Shown in pieces: positions 5,553 through 15,294 of a stretch of 26,172 nt of DNA. Origin of the DNA: Actinomycetes bacterium (GTDB taxonomy: Bacteria > Actinomycetota > Acidimicrobiia > Acidimicrobiales > CADCSY01); contig JAODBP010000022.1 in NCBI GenBank assembly GCA_025464025.1, forward strand, positions 1 through 26,172, read 5' to 3'. A program made the position numbers and the translations under genes. The notes beneath the pieces are model-generated. The model searched no databases, was not told the origin of the DNA, and saw nothing but the letters and a program-made list of their open reading frames with translations. How positions within the stretch are numbered: position 1 is the first letter of the stretch; each line of letters starts with the position of its first letter.

Positions 5553-8464
5553 GTGTCGAGCTCGAACCAGACGGCCTTGCCCCCGGTCATCCGCTGGACG
5601 CCCCACCGGGAGGCGAGGGCGTCGACGAGGTACACGCCCCGGCCGCCGGGCCGCTCGGTGTCGGGGGCCTGCACGACCGGCTCCTGCTCGCTGCCGTCGG
5701 TCACCACGATGCGGACGGCACCGTCGAGCGGTTCGACGCTGATCCGGAACGGGCCGGTGGCGTGCACGAGCGCGTTGGTCACCAGCTCGCTGGCCAGGAG
5801 GGCGGCGATCTCGGCGTGCTGGTCGAGGCCGAGCGCGGCCAGGGCGGCCACCACGAACCGGCGGCCGAACGTCGGGGCGCCCACGTCGGCCGGGAGGTCG
5901 GCGCCCGCGGTGGTGGCGGTGGCGCCTCGCTCGGGCGCCCGCACCACGACGATGGCGAGGTCGTCTCGGGGCGCGTCCTCGACGAAGGCGCGCGACGCGG
6001 TCTCGATGCGCTCGGCGAGGACCGGGGCGGTGAAGCCGGTGCACCGGGACAGCACGGAGGCCAGGCCCTCCTCGTCGAAGAAGCGGTCGCCGGCGTGCCG
6101 CTCGGTGACCCCGTCGGTGTAGAGCACGAGGGCGTCGCCGGTGGCCAGCTCGATGGTCACGTCGCTGACGTCGGGTTCGGCCACCACGCCGATGAGGCTG
6201 CCCGGGGACCCGATCGCCTCGGTCGTGCCGTCGGCTCGGAGCACCAGGGGCGGCGGGTGGCCACCGATGGCGAGGACGATGCGGGCGCCCGACTCGAGCG
6301 GTTCCACGACGGCGACGACGGCGGTGCAGAAGCGGGGGTCGAGCTCGTCCTCGTCGGCCATGGCGAGGAGCAGCTCGTTCAGGCGGCGGAGGATGGCGGC
6401 CGGCGACTGCTCGTGGAGGGCGGCGACCCGGATGGCGTGGCGGGCGGCACCCGAGATGCTGGCCGCCTCCGTGCCCTTGCCCCGCACGTCGCCGATGACC
6501 ACCGCCCACCGGTCGGCCGGCTCGGCGGCCGTGCCCATCCGGAAGACGTCGTAGAAGTCGCCGCCGACGTCGATGCCGGCGCCGACGGCGAAGAAGCGGG
6601 TGGCGATCTCGAGCCCGGGCACGGTCGGCGTGGCCGGCGGCAGCAGGCTGGCCTGGAGGGTCGCGGCCACGAGCGAGCGGTCGCGGAACAGCTCGGCGTT
6701 GAGCACGGCCTGGCCGGCCCGGGTGGCCAGTTCGGTGGCCAGGGCCAGGTCGTCGTCGTTCAGGCGGCGGGGCGCCCTGCTGGCCAGGGCGATGACGCCG
6801 ACGACCGCCTCGTGGGCCCGCATGGGCACGGCCAGGATCGAGCTGTAGCCGGCCTCGACCAGGGCGGTGGCGTGCTCCTGGTCGCGGGCGAAGCGTTGGA
6901 TCTGCTCGAGGGTGATGTCGTTGGCCAGGAGCGGGCGGCCGGTGCGGGCGACGGCGCCCATCCCGATGTTCCGGTCGAGGGTCCCGGGCCAGCGGGCCGC
7001 GATCCGCCGGACAGCCGTCTCCCGCGCGGGATCGCCCTCGGCCATCTCGAGGGCGGTGATGTTCTCACCGTCGACGACGAAGACGGCGGCGAAGTCGGCG
7101 AGCCGGGGCACGGCCAGCTCGGTCACCCGGCGCAGGGTCTCGGTCCACTCGAGCGACGAGGCCAAGGCGTCGCTGGCCTCGGCGAGGAACGCGAGCCGCA
7201 CCCCGGCGGCCGCCTCCGACTCGTGGAGCTGGGCCCGGAGGAACGCCTCGGCGCACTGGCGACCGAGGGCGACGAGGAACGCCTCGACCCCGGGGTCGGA
7301 CTCGAGCGGGCGGTCGAAGCTGAGGCCGATCGTGCCCGTGACCTCGCCGGCGGCGAGCAGCGGGATGGCCACGAGCGCCTGGCGGGTCGGTGCGACGGAC
7401 GCCGCGGTGAGCGGCCATCGGGTCACCAGCTCCTCGTAGGAGCGGGCGACGACGAGCTCGCCGGTGAGCACCGCCTCGGCGAACGGGGTCCCGGCCTCGA
7501 CCGGGAACCGGTCCCACGCGGCCAGGACCTCGGGAGCGTGGCCGGTGGTGCCCACCACCTGCACCTCGCCGTCGACGACGGTGCACAGCGACGCGGCGTC
7601 GGCGATCGTCGCCTCACGCACGTCCTCGAGCACCACCCGGACGACGTCGGCCGTGGTCCGCGCCGCAGCCAGGGCGCCGGTGATGCGCTGGAGCCGGGTG
7701 AGGCGCTCGACGAGGTAGACGCGCTCGCGCTCGGCTTCGACGGCCGCGGTGACCTCGCGCACGACGACGCCGACGCCCTCGATCGAACCGTCCTTGCCCC
7801 GCACCGGGTAGTAGCCGGCGAGGGCGTTGAACGGGCGCCCGAGCTGGGTCGTCCCGCCGATCTCGACCTCGAGGACCGGGACGCCGGTGTCCAGCACGCC
7901 GCGGGCGATGGCGGAGAGCTCGGGCCGGTCGATCACCTCGTCGAGCGTGCGGCCCATGTGCTCGTCGAGCGTGCGGCCGGCGATGCTGGCCATGGCCTGG
8001 TTGGCCCGGACGAACCGCAGCTCGCGGTCGAGGAAGGCGACACCGATCGGGGCGTGCTGGAGCAGGGCGTCGAGCGACTCCAGCGTGCGGTCGGCCCGGC
8101 CGCGGGCCCGCATGACCTGGTCGAGGGCGGCGGTGATGCCGAACGCCAGGACGACGAAGGCGACGACGGCGACGACGTCGGCGCCCCGGCGCATGCGCAG
8201 CGTGTGCTCGGGCGGCACGAAGTTCCAGGCATCGATGAACGTCGCCATGACCGACGCGACGAGGCCGGCGGGGCGGCCGCCGAGGAGGGCGGCGACGACG
8301 ACCGAGACGAGCAGCCAGGTGGCCGGGATCAGCAGGTAGCGCCCGTCCCAGACGACGTCGGCGGCGAGTGCCGCCAGCACGGGCAGCCAGATCCCCAGCG
8401 TGATGGCGACCACCGGGTGGGCGCGGCGGGTGCCTCCCGCACCTCGCTCGAGCACGAGGGACAT
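5549..8464 (-). CDS. Membrane-anchored PAS/GAF sensor, SpoIIE-type phosphatase with C-terminal anti-sigma ATPase domain
   Basis: The protein has 971 aa. Four hydrophobic segments (about 17-39, 43-63, 66-84, 96-117) resemble a DUF4118-type membrane input. A PAS domain lies at about 128-245 (LDALLQHAPIGVAFLDRELR) and two GAF domains at about 255-412 and 425-592. The SpoIIE/PP2C phosphatase at about 612-842 carries GGDFYDVFRM (Asp636), GDVRGKGTEAA (Asp659), LYTDGVTER (Asp784) and PRDDLAIVVV (Asp834/835). A HATPase domain at about 862-971 has the N-box ASELVTNALVHATG and GGRGVYLVDALA. Such proteins dephosphorylate anti-anti-sigma factors and can phosphorylate them through the RsbW-like domain, so this is probably a partner-switching control hub. 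No STAS-domain partner is encoded nearby. It lies 21 bp after upp and is coupled to the following serine hydrolase. Confidence 0.93.
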   Translation of the reverse strand: MSLVLERGAGGTRRAHPVVAITLGIWLPVLAALAADVVWDGRYLLIPATWLLVSVVVAALLGGRPAGLVASVMATFIDAWNFVPPEHTLRMRRGADVVAVVAFVVLAFGITAALDQVMRARGRADRTLESLDALLQHAPIGVAFLDRELRFVRANQAMASIAGRTLDEHMGRTLDEVIDRPELSAIARGVLDTGVPVLEVEIGGTTQLGRPFNALAGYYPVRGKDGSIEGVGVVVREVTAAVEAERERVYLVERLTRLQRITGALAAARTTADVVRVVLEDVREATIADAASLCTVVDGEVQVVGTTGHAPEVLAAWDRFPVEAGTPFAEAVLTGELVVARSYEELVTRWPLTAASVAPTRQALVAIPLLAAGEVTGTIGLSFDRPLESDPGVEAFLVALGRQCAEAFLRAQLHESEAAAGVRLAFLAEASDALASSLEWTETLRRVTELAVPRLADFAAVFVVDGENITALEMAEGDPARETAVRRIAARWPGTLDRNIGMGAVARTGRPLLANDITLEQIQRFARDQEHATALVEAGYSSILAVPMRAHEAVVGVIALASRAPRRLNDDDLALATELATRAGQAVLNAELFRDRSLVAATLQASLLPPATPTVPGLEIATRFFAVGAGIDVGGDFYDVFRMGTAAEPADRWAVVIGDVRGKGTEAASISGAARHAIRVAALHEQSPAAILRRLNELLLAMADEDELDPRFCTAVVAVVEPLESGARIVLAIGGHPPPLVLRADGTTEAIGSPGSLIGVVAEPDVSDVTIELATGDALVLYTDGVTERHAGDRFFDEEGLASVLSRCTGFTAPVLAERIETASRAFVEDAPRDDLAIVVVRAPERGATATTAGADLPADVGAPTFGRRFVVAALAALGLDQHAEIAALLASELVTNALVHATGPFRISVEPLDGAVRIVVTDGSEQEPVVQAPDTERPGGRGVYLVDALASRWGVQRMTGGKAVWFELDT

Positions 8465-8485
8465 TCGACCACAGGCAGGCGTTGG

Positions 8486-9115
8486 CTACACCTGTCCGTA
8501 GAGGCGGTCGCCGGCGTCGCCCAGGCCCGGGACGATGAAGGCGTGCTCGTTGAGCCCGTCGTCGAGGGCGGCCGTCACGATGTGGGCGTCGGGCACCTCG
8601 GCCTGCACCCGGGCCACGCCCTCGGGAGCGGCCAGGAGGCAGATGGCGGTGAGCTTCCGCGCCCCTCGCTCGCGCAGCAGCTTGAGCGTCCACACCATCG
8701 AGCCGCCGGTCGCCAGCATGGGGTCGAGGACGATGGCGTCGGTGCCGGCGATGTCGGCGGGGAAGCGGATGCAGTACGGCGTCGGCTCGTGCGTCTCCTC
8801 GTCGCGGGCCAGGCCGACCATGCCGACCTCGGCCGACGGGATGGCCGCCAGCACGCCCTCGAGGAGGCCCAGGCCGGCCCGCAGGATCGGCACCAGCAGC
8901 GGCGCCCGGCGGGGAAGGGTGCGGGTGGCGGCCTCCAGGCCCAGCGGCGTGGTGACGGTGCCGTCGACCAGCTCGAGGTCGCGCGTCGCCTCGTAGGCGA
9001 GGAACGTCGAGAGCTCGGCCGTCACCCGTCGGAACTCGGCCGACGCCGTCGTGGTGGCCCGGAGGTGGGCGACGCGGTCGACGACGAGCGGGTGGTCAAC
9101 GACGGTGAGCGGCAC
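8486..9115 (-). CDS. upp: Uracil phosphoribosyltransferase
   Basis: The protein has 209 aa, the standard length. It converts uracil and PRPP to UMP in pyrimidine salvage. The PRPP-binding loop is clear (AIVLDPMLATGGSM). Other family features are LVPILRAGLGLLEGVL, the flexible loop RDEETHEPTPYC, and the uracil-binding C-terminus FIVPGLGDAGDRLYGQ. The start is the GTG at 9115, 6 nt downstream of a TAAGTT -10 box, so the transcript is probably leaderless. It is divergent from the queuosine-salvage gene with only 24 bp between start codons. The SpoIIE-phosphatase gene follows 21 bp after its stop, so the two may share a transcript. Confidence 0.97.
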   Translation of the reverse strand: MPLTVVDHPLVVDRVAHLRATTTASAEFRRVTAELSTFLAYEATRDLELVDGTVTTPLGLEAATRTLPRRAPLLVPILRAGLGLLEGVLAAIPSAEVGMVGLARDEETHEPTPYCIRFPADIAGTDAIVLDPMLATGGSMVWTLKLLRERGARKLTAICLLAAPEGVARVQAEVPDAHIVTAALDDGLNEHAFIVPGLGDAGDRLYGQV

Positions 9116-9121
9116 CGACAG

Positions 9122-9131
9122 AACTTACGCT
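9122..9131. promoter_or_regulatory. Divergent leaderless promoter pair sharing one TA step (upp / queuosine salvage)
   Basis: The decamer AACTTACGCT contains a minus-strand -10 (TAAGTT, 9127-9122), 6 nt before the upp GTG. It also contains a plus-strand -10 (TACGCT, 9126-9131), 8 nt before the ATG at 9140. The two hexamers share TA at 9126-9127. No clear -35 boxes are seen. The same design recurs at 22962-22971. Confidence 0.5.
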
Positions 9132-9139
9132 CCGCCGGG

Positions 9140-10072
9140 ATGACCCTGTTCGAGGAGATCCGCGAGCGATGCCGGGTGGTCGCCGAGGGTGCCGGCTCGG
9201 TCCACGTCGACCACGACCGCCTGGCCGGCTATGCCGCCGAGCTGCGCCCGCTGCTCGACGCGCCGGTCGACGACGACCCGGGCCGGATGCGCCTGGGGTC
9301 GGTGGCCGACACGGTGGCGTTCGTCGTCGCCCTCGACGCCGTGAACTTCGGCTCCGGCTGGTTCCCGGTCCTGCGGAAGCGGCCGGGGATGTCGGGCTAC
9401 CACACGGTGGCCACGGCCTTCCGCGAGCACGGCGCGCCCACGGCGGCATGGCTCGCCGGCATCGACGCCGCGGGATGCTGCGAGCTGTTCGGTCAGGACC
9501 CGGCCGAGCCGGCCGCCGAGCTGATGGCCCGCTTCGCCGAGGCGTGGAACCAGCTCGGCCGGCTGCTCCTCGACCGCTACGACGGCGAGGCCGTGCACCT
9601 GGTCGAGGCGGCCGGGGGGTCGGCCGAGCGCCTGGTGGAGCTGCTCCGCCCCGCCGCCCACTTCGACGACCGGCGCAGGTGGCGCGGCCTCGACGTGCCC
9701 TTCTACAAGCGGGCGCAGATCGCCGCCGCCGACCTCCACGCCGCCCTCGGTGGGGAGGGTCCCGGTCGCTTCGACGACCTCGACCGCCTCACGATCTTCG
9801 CCGACAACCTCGTGCCCCACGTGCTCCGGCTCGACGGCGTCCTCGTGCTCGAACCGGACCTCGTGGCGACGATCGAGGCCGGCGAGCTGGTGCCGGAGGG
9901 GAGCGAGCCCGAGGTCGAGCTGCGGGCCGGCGCGGTCGATGCCGTCGAGCGGTTGGTGGCCCTGTTGCCGGGCCAGACGGCCGCTCGGCTCGACACCGTG
10001 CTGTGGAACCGGGGTGGCGGTGACCGGTACAAGGCCGTGCCGCGGCACCGCACGAGGACGGTCTCGTACTAG
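9140..10072 (+). CDS. qng1: Queuosine salvage protein, DUF2419/Qng1-type N-glycosylase
   Basis: The protein has 310 aa. It matches the DUF2419 family, whose members hydrolyse queuosine 5'-monophosphate to free queuine for tRNA modification. Recognised family blocks are VALDAVNFGSGWFP (62-75), GYHTVATAFREH, FYKRAQIAAADLH (188-200), the signature DRLTIFADNLVPHVLR (215-230), LWN (288-290) and the C-terminal HRTRTVSY (303-310). The start is the ATG at 9140 behind a -10 box, probably leaderless. The family is known mainly from eukaryotes, with members in some bacteria. Here it is head-to-head with upp and upstream of a nucleoside importer operon, which suits base salvage. No queuine-inserting TGT gene lies in the window. 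Family assignment is firm from the motifs; activity is inferred. Confidence 0.88.
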   Translation: MTLFEEIRERCRVVAEGAGSVHVDHDRLAGYAAELRPLLDAPVDDDPGRMRLGSVADTVAFVVALDAVNFGSGWFPVLRKRPGMSGYHTVATAFREHGAPTAAWLAGIDAAGCCELFGQDPAEPAAELMARFAEAWNQLGRLLLDRYDGEAVHLVEAAGGSAERLVELLRPAAHFDDRRRWRGLDVPFYKRAQIAAADLHAALGGEGPGRFDDLDRLTIFADNLVPHVLRLDGVLVLEPDLVATIEAGELVPEGSEPEVELRAGAVDAVERLVALLPGQTAARLDTVLWNRGGGDRYKAVPRHRTRTVSY

Positions 10073-10081
10073 GTCTCGTAC
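10060..10081. repeat. Direct repeat spanning the end of the queuosine-salvage gene
   Basis: GGTCTCGTAC occurs at 10060-10069 and again at 10072-10081, a 12-bp period that brackets the TAG stop codon. The second copy runs into a perfect 10-bp palindrome, CTCGTACGAG (10075-10084). It may be a slippage duplication; no function is evident. Confidence 0.5.
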
Positions 10082-10139
10082 GAGGGCTCCGACGAGCGGG
10101 CCACGGTGTCATGGCACCCGCGCGTCGGGACCTTGGTCC

Positions 10140-10168
10140 TTGTCCCGTCCTCTTCCTGACCGTAGCGT
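10140..10168 (+). promoter_or_regulatory. Promoter of the nucleoside-salvage operon
   Basis: A -35 box TTGTCC (10140-10145) and a -10 box TAGCGT (10163-10168) are separated by exactly 17 bp. The start of transcription would be near 10175, giving a leader of about 60 nt. The leader ends in a good ribosome-binding site (AGAAGGAGA) before the TTG start at 10238. Confidence 0.6.
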
Positions 10169-10237
10169 GACGTCCGCTCGCCACCCGGCCAGCACGGCCC
10201 CACACTCGATGCCGGGTGCGAAAGAGAAGGAGACGCC

Positions 10238-11314
10238 TTGCGCCGAAACCGTTGGATCCGCGTCCTTGCCCTGCTCCTGCCGCTGGCGCTGTTCGCCGCG
10301 GCGTGCGGGAGCGACAGCGGGGGTTCCGTCTCGAACAACGATTCTTCGTCCTCGTCCGGTTCGGGCAAGTCCGACCTGAAGGTCGGCATCGTCTACGACC
10401 TCGGTGGCCGCGGCGACCAGTCGTTCAACGACGCCGCCGCGGCCGGGCTCGACAAGGCGGTCAAGGAGTTCGGCCTGGCCAAGCCCGAGGAGCTCGAGCC
10501 CGACAAGGGCGGCGAGAACCGGGCCCAGCTGCTCCGCCTGCTGGCCGAGGACAAGACCAACCTCATCATCGCCGTCGGGTTCCTCTTCGCCGACTCGGTG
10601 AAGGCGACCGCTCCCGAGTTCGGTGACTCCACCTTCGCCATCGTCGACGAGACCGTCGACGCCCCGAACGTGGCCTCGCTGAAGTTTGCCGAGGAGCAGG
10701 GCTCCTACCTCGTCGGCGCGGCCGCGGCCCTCACGTCGAAGACCGGCAAGCTCGGCTTCATCGGTGGCGTCGAGACGCCCCTGATCCAGAAGTTCGAGGC
10801 CGGCTTCATCGCCGGGGCCAAGAAGGTCAACCCGGCCGCCACGGTCGACGTGAAGTACATCTCGCAGCCGCCCGACTTCAGCGGCTTCAACGACCCGGCC
10901 AAGGGCAAGGAGATCGCCACCGGTCAGTACGCCGCCGGTGCCGACGTGATCTACGCCGCCGCCGGTGGCTCGGGTGGCGGCCTCTTCGAGGCGGCCAAGG
11001 AGACCTCGACCGCCGCGGCCAAGCACTGGGCCATCGGCGTGGACTCCGACCAGTACAACCTGGTCGACGCCTCCCTGAAGCCGTTCATCCTGACGTCGAT
11101 GCTCAAGAAGGTCGACGTGGCCGTCTACCAGACGATCAAGGCCCTCACCGAGGGCGAGACCGTCGGCGGCAAGGAGACGATCTTCGACCTGAAGTCCGAC
11201 GGCGTCGGCTACTCGACGAGCGGTGACGCCATGGCCAAGGACGTGGTGACCAAGCTCGAGGAGCTGAAGCAGTCGATCATCGACGGCGACATCAAGGTGC
11301 CGACGACCCCCTAG
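10238..11314 (+). CDS. BMP/PnrA-family nucleoside-binding lipoprotein of an ABC importer
   Basis: The protein has 358 aa. A lipoprotein signal peptide (RRNRWIRVLALLLPLALFAA) ends in a lipobox with Cys23 as the lipidated residue. A Ser/Gly-rich tether follows (24-46). The mature part is a BMP/PnrA-like type I binding fold: KVGIVYDLGGRGDQSFND, FAIVDETVDAPNVASLKFAE, YLVGAAAAL, KLGFIGGVETPLIQKFEAGF, and GADVIYAAAGGSGGGLFEAA. This family delivers nucleosides to an ABC permease pair. The start is TTG at 10238, supported by the strong ribosome-binding site 5-6 nt upstream. It is the first gene of a six-gene operon, with its own promoter and a hairpin after its stop. Deoxyribonucleosides or pyrimidine nucleosides are the likely ligands, because cdd and deoA are in the operon. 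Confidence 0.95.
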   Translation: MRRNRWIRVLALLLPLALFAAACGSDSGGSVSNNDSSSSSGSGKSDLKVGIVYDLGGRGDQSFNDAAAAGLDKAVKEFGLAKPEELEPDKGGENRAQLLRLLAEDKTNLIIAVGFLFADSVKATAPEFGDSTFAIVDETVDAPNVASLKFAEEQGSYLVGAAAALTSKTGKLGFIGGVETPLIQKFEAGFIAGAKKVNPAATVDVKYISQPPDFSGFNDPAKGKEIATGQYAAGADVIYAAAGGSGGGLFEAAKETSTAAAKHWAIGVDSDQYNLVDASLKPFILTSMLKKVDVAVYQTIKALTEGETVGGKETIFDLKSDGVGYSTSGDAMAKDVVTKLEELKQSIIDGDIKVPTTP

Positions 11315-11342
11315 GGTTCGGCACCATCGCAAGTGGTTCGGC

Positions 11343-11374
11343 GGACGGGCCCGGGATCGCTCCCGGGCCCGTCC
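11343..11374 (+). promoter_or_regulatory. Strong intra-operon hairpin between binding-protein and ATPase genes
   Basis: Perfect 14-bp arms, GGACGGGCCCGGGA (11343-11356) and its complement (11361-11374), flank a TCGC loop. No T-tract follows. It lies 28 bp after the binding-protein stop. Hairpins here commonly protect the 5' mRNA segment or cause partial termination, giving more binding protein than transporter; that role is inferred. Confidence 0.7.
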
Positions 11375-11405
11375 CGCGAAAGGGAGGCCCCGAACGTCCG
11401 GACCC

Positions 11406-12910
<1,505 letters not shown>

Positions 12911-12914
<4 letters not shown>

Positions 12915-14023
12915 ACGTGCTGCGCCGCATCGGCCTGGCCCTGCTCGCCCCGGTGGGCGCGCTGGTCTTCGCCATGCTCATCTCCGCCGTGGCCCTCAAG
13001 GCCAGCGGCAACGACCCGTGGTTCACGTACAAGGAGATGTGGAAGTACGGCACCTCCTACCGGACGATGATCACCACGTTGAACTCGGCGGTGCCGCTCT
13101 ACCTGTCGGCGGTGGCCGTGGCCATCGGCTTCAAGATGGGCCTGTTCAACATCGGCGTCGACGGGCAGTACCGGCTGGCCGCCGTGTTCGCCGCCGCGGC
13201 CGGCGCCGCGGTCTCGCTGCCGCCGTTCCTGCACGTGCCGCTCATCATCGTCGTCGCCATGGTCACCGGGGCGGCGTGGGCCGGCGTCGCCGGCGTCCTC
13301 AAGGCCACCCGCGGGGTCCACGAGGTGATCAGCACGATCATGCTCAACGCCATCGCCACCAGCATCTCGGCCTACCTCCTGGCCAACTACTTCAAGGCCA
13401 AGGGCGACGCGCTGAACATCGGCACCAAGGAGATCCCCTCGTCGGGCTGGATCCCGTCGTTGAACCGGCTCGTCGGTGGCATCTTCGGCGACGTGCCCAC
13501 CGGGGCCCACCTCCAGGGCTTCCTGGTCGGCGCCGTGCTGGTCGGCGGCCTCTACTACGTCATCGTCTGGCGCACGCGGTTCGGCTTCGACCTGCGGGCC
13601 AGCGGGCTCAACCCGTGGGCGGCCCAGTCCAGCGGCGTCGACGCCAAGGGGATGATCGTCAAGACGATGCTGCTGAGCGGCGCGATCGCCGGCCTCGTCT
13701 ACCTGCCCGAGCTCCTCGGCTTCGCCCACCGGTACTCGCTCGACTTCACCACCGGCCTCGGCTTCGCCGGCATCGCCGTCGCCCTGCTCGGGCGCAACCA
13801 CCCGTTCGGCATGGCCGCGGCCGCCCTGCTCTTCGCCTTCCTGAGCAGCTCGGCCCAGATCCTCGACCTGAAGGACGTCCCGAAGGAGATCGTGGGGATC
13901 ATGCAGGGCGTCATCCTCCTGTCGGTGGTCGTGGCCTACGAGGTGGTCCGCCGGGTGCGGGCCGCCGGCGAGGTGCGAGCCGCCGCCGAGCACGACGAGC
14001 GGCCGTCGGCGGTGGCGGCATGA
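12911..14023 (+). CDS. Nucleoside ABC transporter permease 1
   Basis: The protein has 370 aa and about 8-10 hydrophobic segments. It matches the BPD_transp_2 permease family (YufP/NupP type): VAVAIGFKMGLFNIGVDGQY, the coupling region GVHEVISTIMLNAIA, and the later FGFDLRASGLNPWAAQSSGVD and GLGFAGIAVALLGRNHPFG. It forms the membrane channel with permease 2. The charged C-terminal tail is cytoplasmic. It starts with GTG at 12911, overlapping the ATPase stop as GTGA, and its stop overlaps the next ATG as ATGA. Confidence 0.95.
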
Positions 14024-15294
14024 TCACCGCGCCCGACCGCACCGCCCGGCCCGGCACCAACCTGCCGCGCGTCCCCCGCTCCGTGCTCATCGTCGGCGGG
14101 GCGCTCCTCCTGCTCGCCGTGGTCCGCGTCCTCACCGGCGCCGACGACCTCACCTCGGCCGGCACGTTCAGCGCGTCGCTCCGCCTGGCCGTCCCGATCG
14201 CCCTGGTGGCGCTCGGCGGCGTCTACGCCGAACGCTCCGGCGTGGTCAACATCGGCCTCGAGGGGATGATGATCCTCGGCACCTGGTTCGGTGCGTACGG
14301 CGGCGTCCAGTGGGGCCCGTGGTGGGGCGTCGTGCTCGGGATCGTCGGCGGCGCCCTCGGTGGCGCCCTGCACGCCCTGGCGACGGTGACGTTCAACGTC
14401 GACCACGTCGTCTCCGGCGTCGCCATCAACATCCTCGGCGCCGCCGTGGCCCGGTACCTCTCCGTCATCGCCTACACCGGTGACGGCGCCATCCCCGGCG
14501 GCGGCGTCACCCAGTCGCCGAAGATCACCGGCCACATCGGGCAGGTCGACCTCCCGTTCCTGGCCGGGGGCCTCGGCACGCCCGACGTGCTGGGGCGGAT
14601 CGCCCGGTGGCGGTGGTTCCTGATCTCCGACGTCGCCGCCGTGCTGCGCGCCCTCACCGGCGACCTGTCGCTGCTCACCGTCCTCACGTTCGCCCTGGTC
14701 GGGTTCAGCGTGTTCCTGCTGTGGCACACGGCGTTCGGCCTCCGCCTGCGCTCGGTCGGCGAGCACCCGACGGCGGCTGAGACGGTCGGCGTCGACGTCT
14801 ACCGGATGAAGTACGTCGGGGTCATCGTCTCCGGCGCCCTGGCCGGCCTCGGCGGCGCCTTCCTCGTGCTCGAGCAGGGGAGCATCTACCACGAGGGCCA
14901 GACCGGTGGGCGTGGCTTCATCGGCCTGGCCTCCGTCATCTTCGGCAACTGGCGCCCGGTCGGCGCCGCGGCCGGCGCCATGCTCTTCGGCTTCGCCGAC
15001 GCCCTCCAGCTCCGCAACTCGGAGGCCGTGCACGCCCTGCTCCTGTTCGTCGCCATCGCCGCCGGGCTGGGGGCGCTGTACGGGGCCTACAAGCGCCAGG
15101 TCGTCCGGACGGTGGTGCTCGGTGTCGTCGCCGCCGGCTTCGCGCTGTGGTTCGCCACCAGCGACGTGGTGCCGTCGCAGTTCGTGACGGCCACGCCGTA
15201 CGTCGCCACCCTCCTGGTGCTCACCTTCGCCACCCAGCGGCTGCGCATGCCGGCCGCCGACGGCCAGCCCTACCGCAAGGGCCAATCCGGGTGA
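14020..15294 (+). CDS. Nucleoside ABC transporter permease 2
   Basis: The protein has 424 aa and about 10 hydrophobic segments, in the same BPD_transp_2 family (YufQ/NupQ type). Diagnostic blocks are GVYAERSGVVNIGLEGMMIL, FNVDHVVSGVAINILGAAVA, FGLRLRSVGEHPTAAETVGV, and GGAFLVLEQGSIYHEG followed by GRGFIGLASVIFGNWRP. A stretch at about 160-215 between core helices is longer than usual and rich in Gly and Pro. Extra hydrophobic segments occur near the C-terminus (about 360-410). It starts at ATG 14020 (ATGA overlap with permease 1) and ends in a GTGA overlap with cdd. Confidence 0.95.
   Translation: MITAPDRTARPGTNLPRVPRSVLIVGGALLLLAVVRVLTGADDLTSAGTFSASLRLAVPIALVALGGVYAERSGVVNIGLEGMMILGTWFGAYGGVQWGPWWGVVLGIVGGALGGALHALATVTFNVDHVVSGVAINILGAAVARYLSVIAYTGDGAIPGGGVTQSPKITGHIGQVDLPFLAGGLGTPDVLGRIARWRWFLISDVAAVLRALTGDLSLLTVLTFALVGFSVFLLWHTAFGLRLRSVGEHPTAAETVGVDVYRMKYVGVIVSGALAGLGGAFLVLEQGSIYHEGQTGGRGFIGLASVIFGNWRPVGAAAGAMLFGFADALQLRNSEAVHALLLFVAIAAGLGALYGAYKRQVVRTVVLGVVAAGFALWFATSDVVPSQFVTATPYVATLLVLTFATQRLRMPAADGQPYRKGQSG

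Noticed and set aside
5762..10072. Very long plus-strand open frame (about 1,436 codons)
   Set aside because: Its upstream three quarters are antisense to the SpoIIE-phosphatase and upp genes and arise from high GC. Only the last 310 codons, from ATG 9140, match a real family (queuosine salvage).
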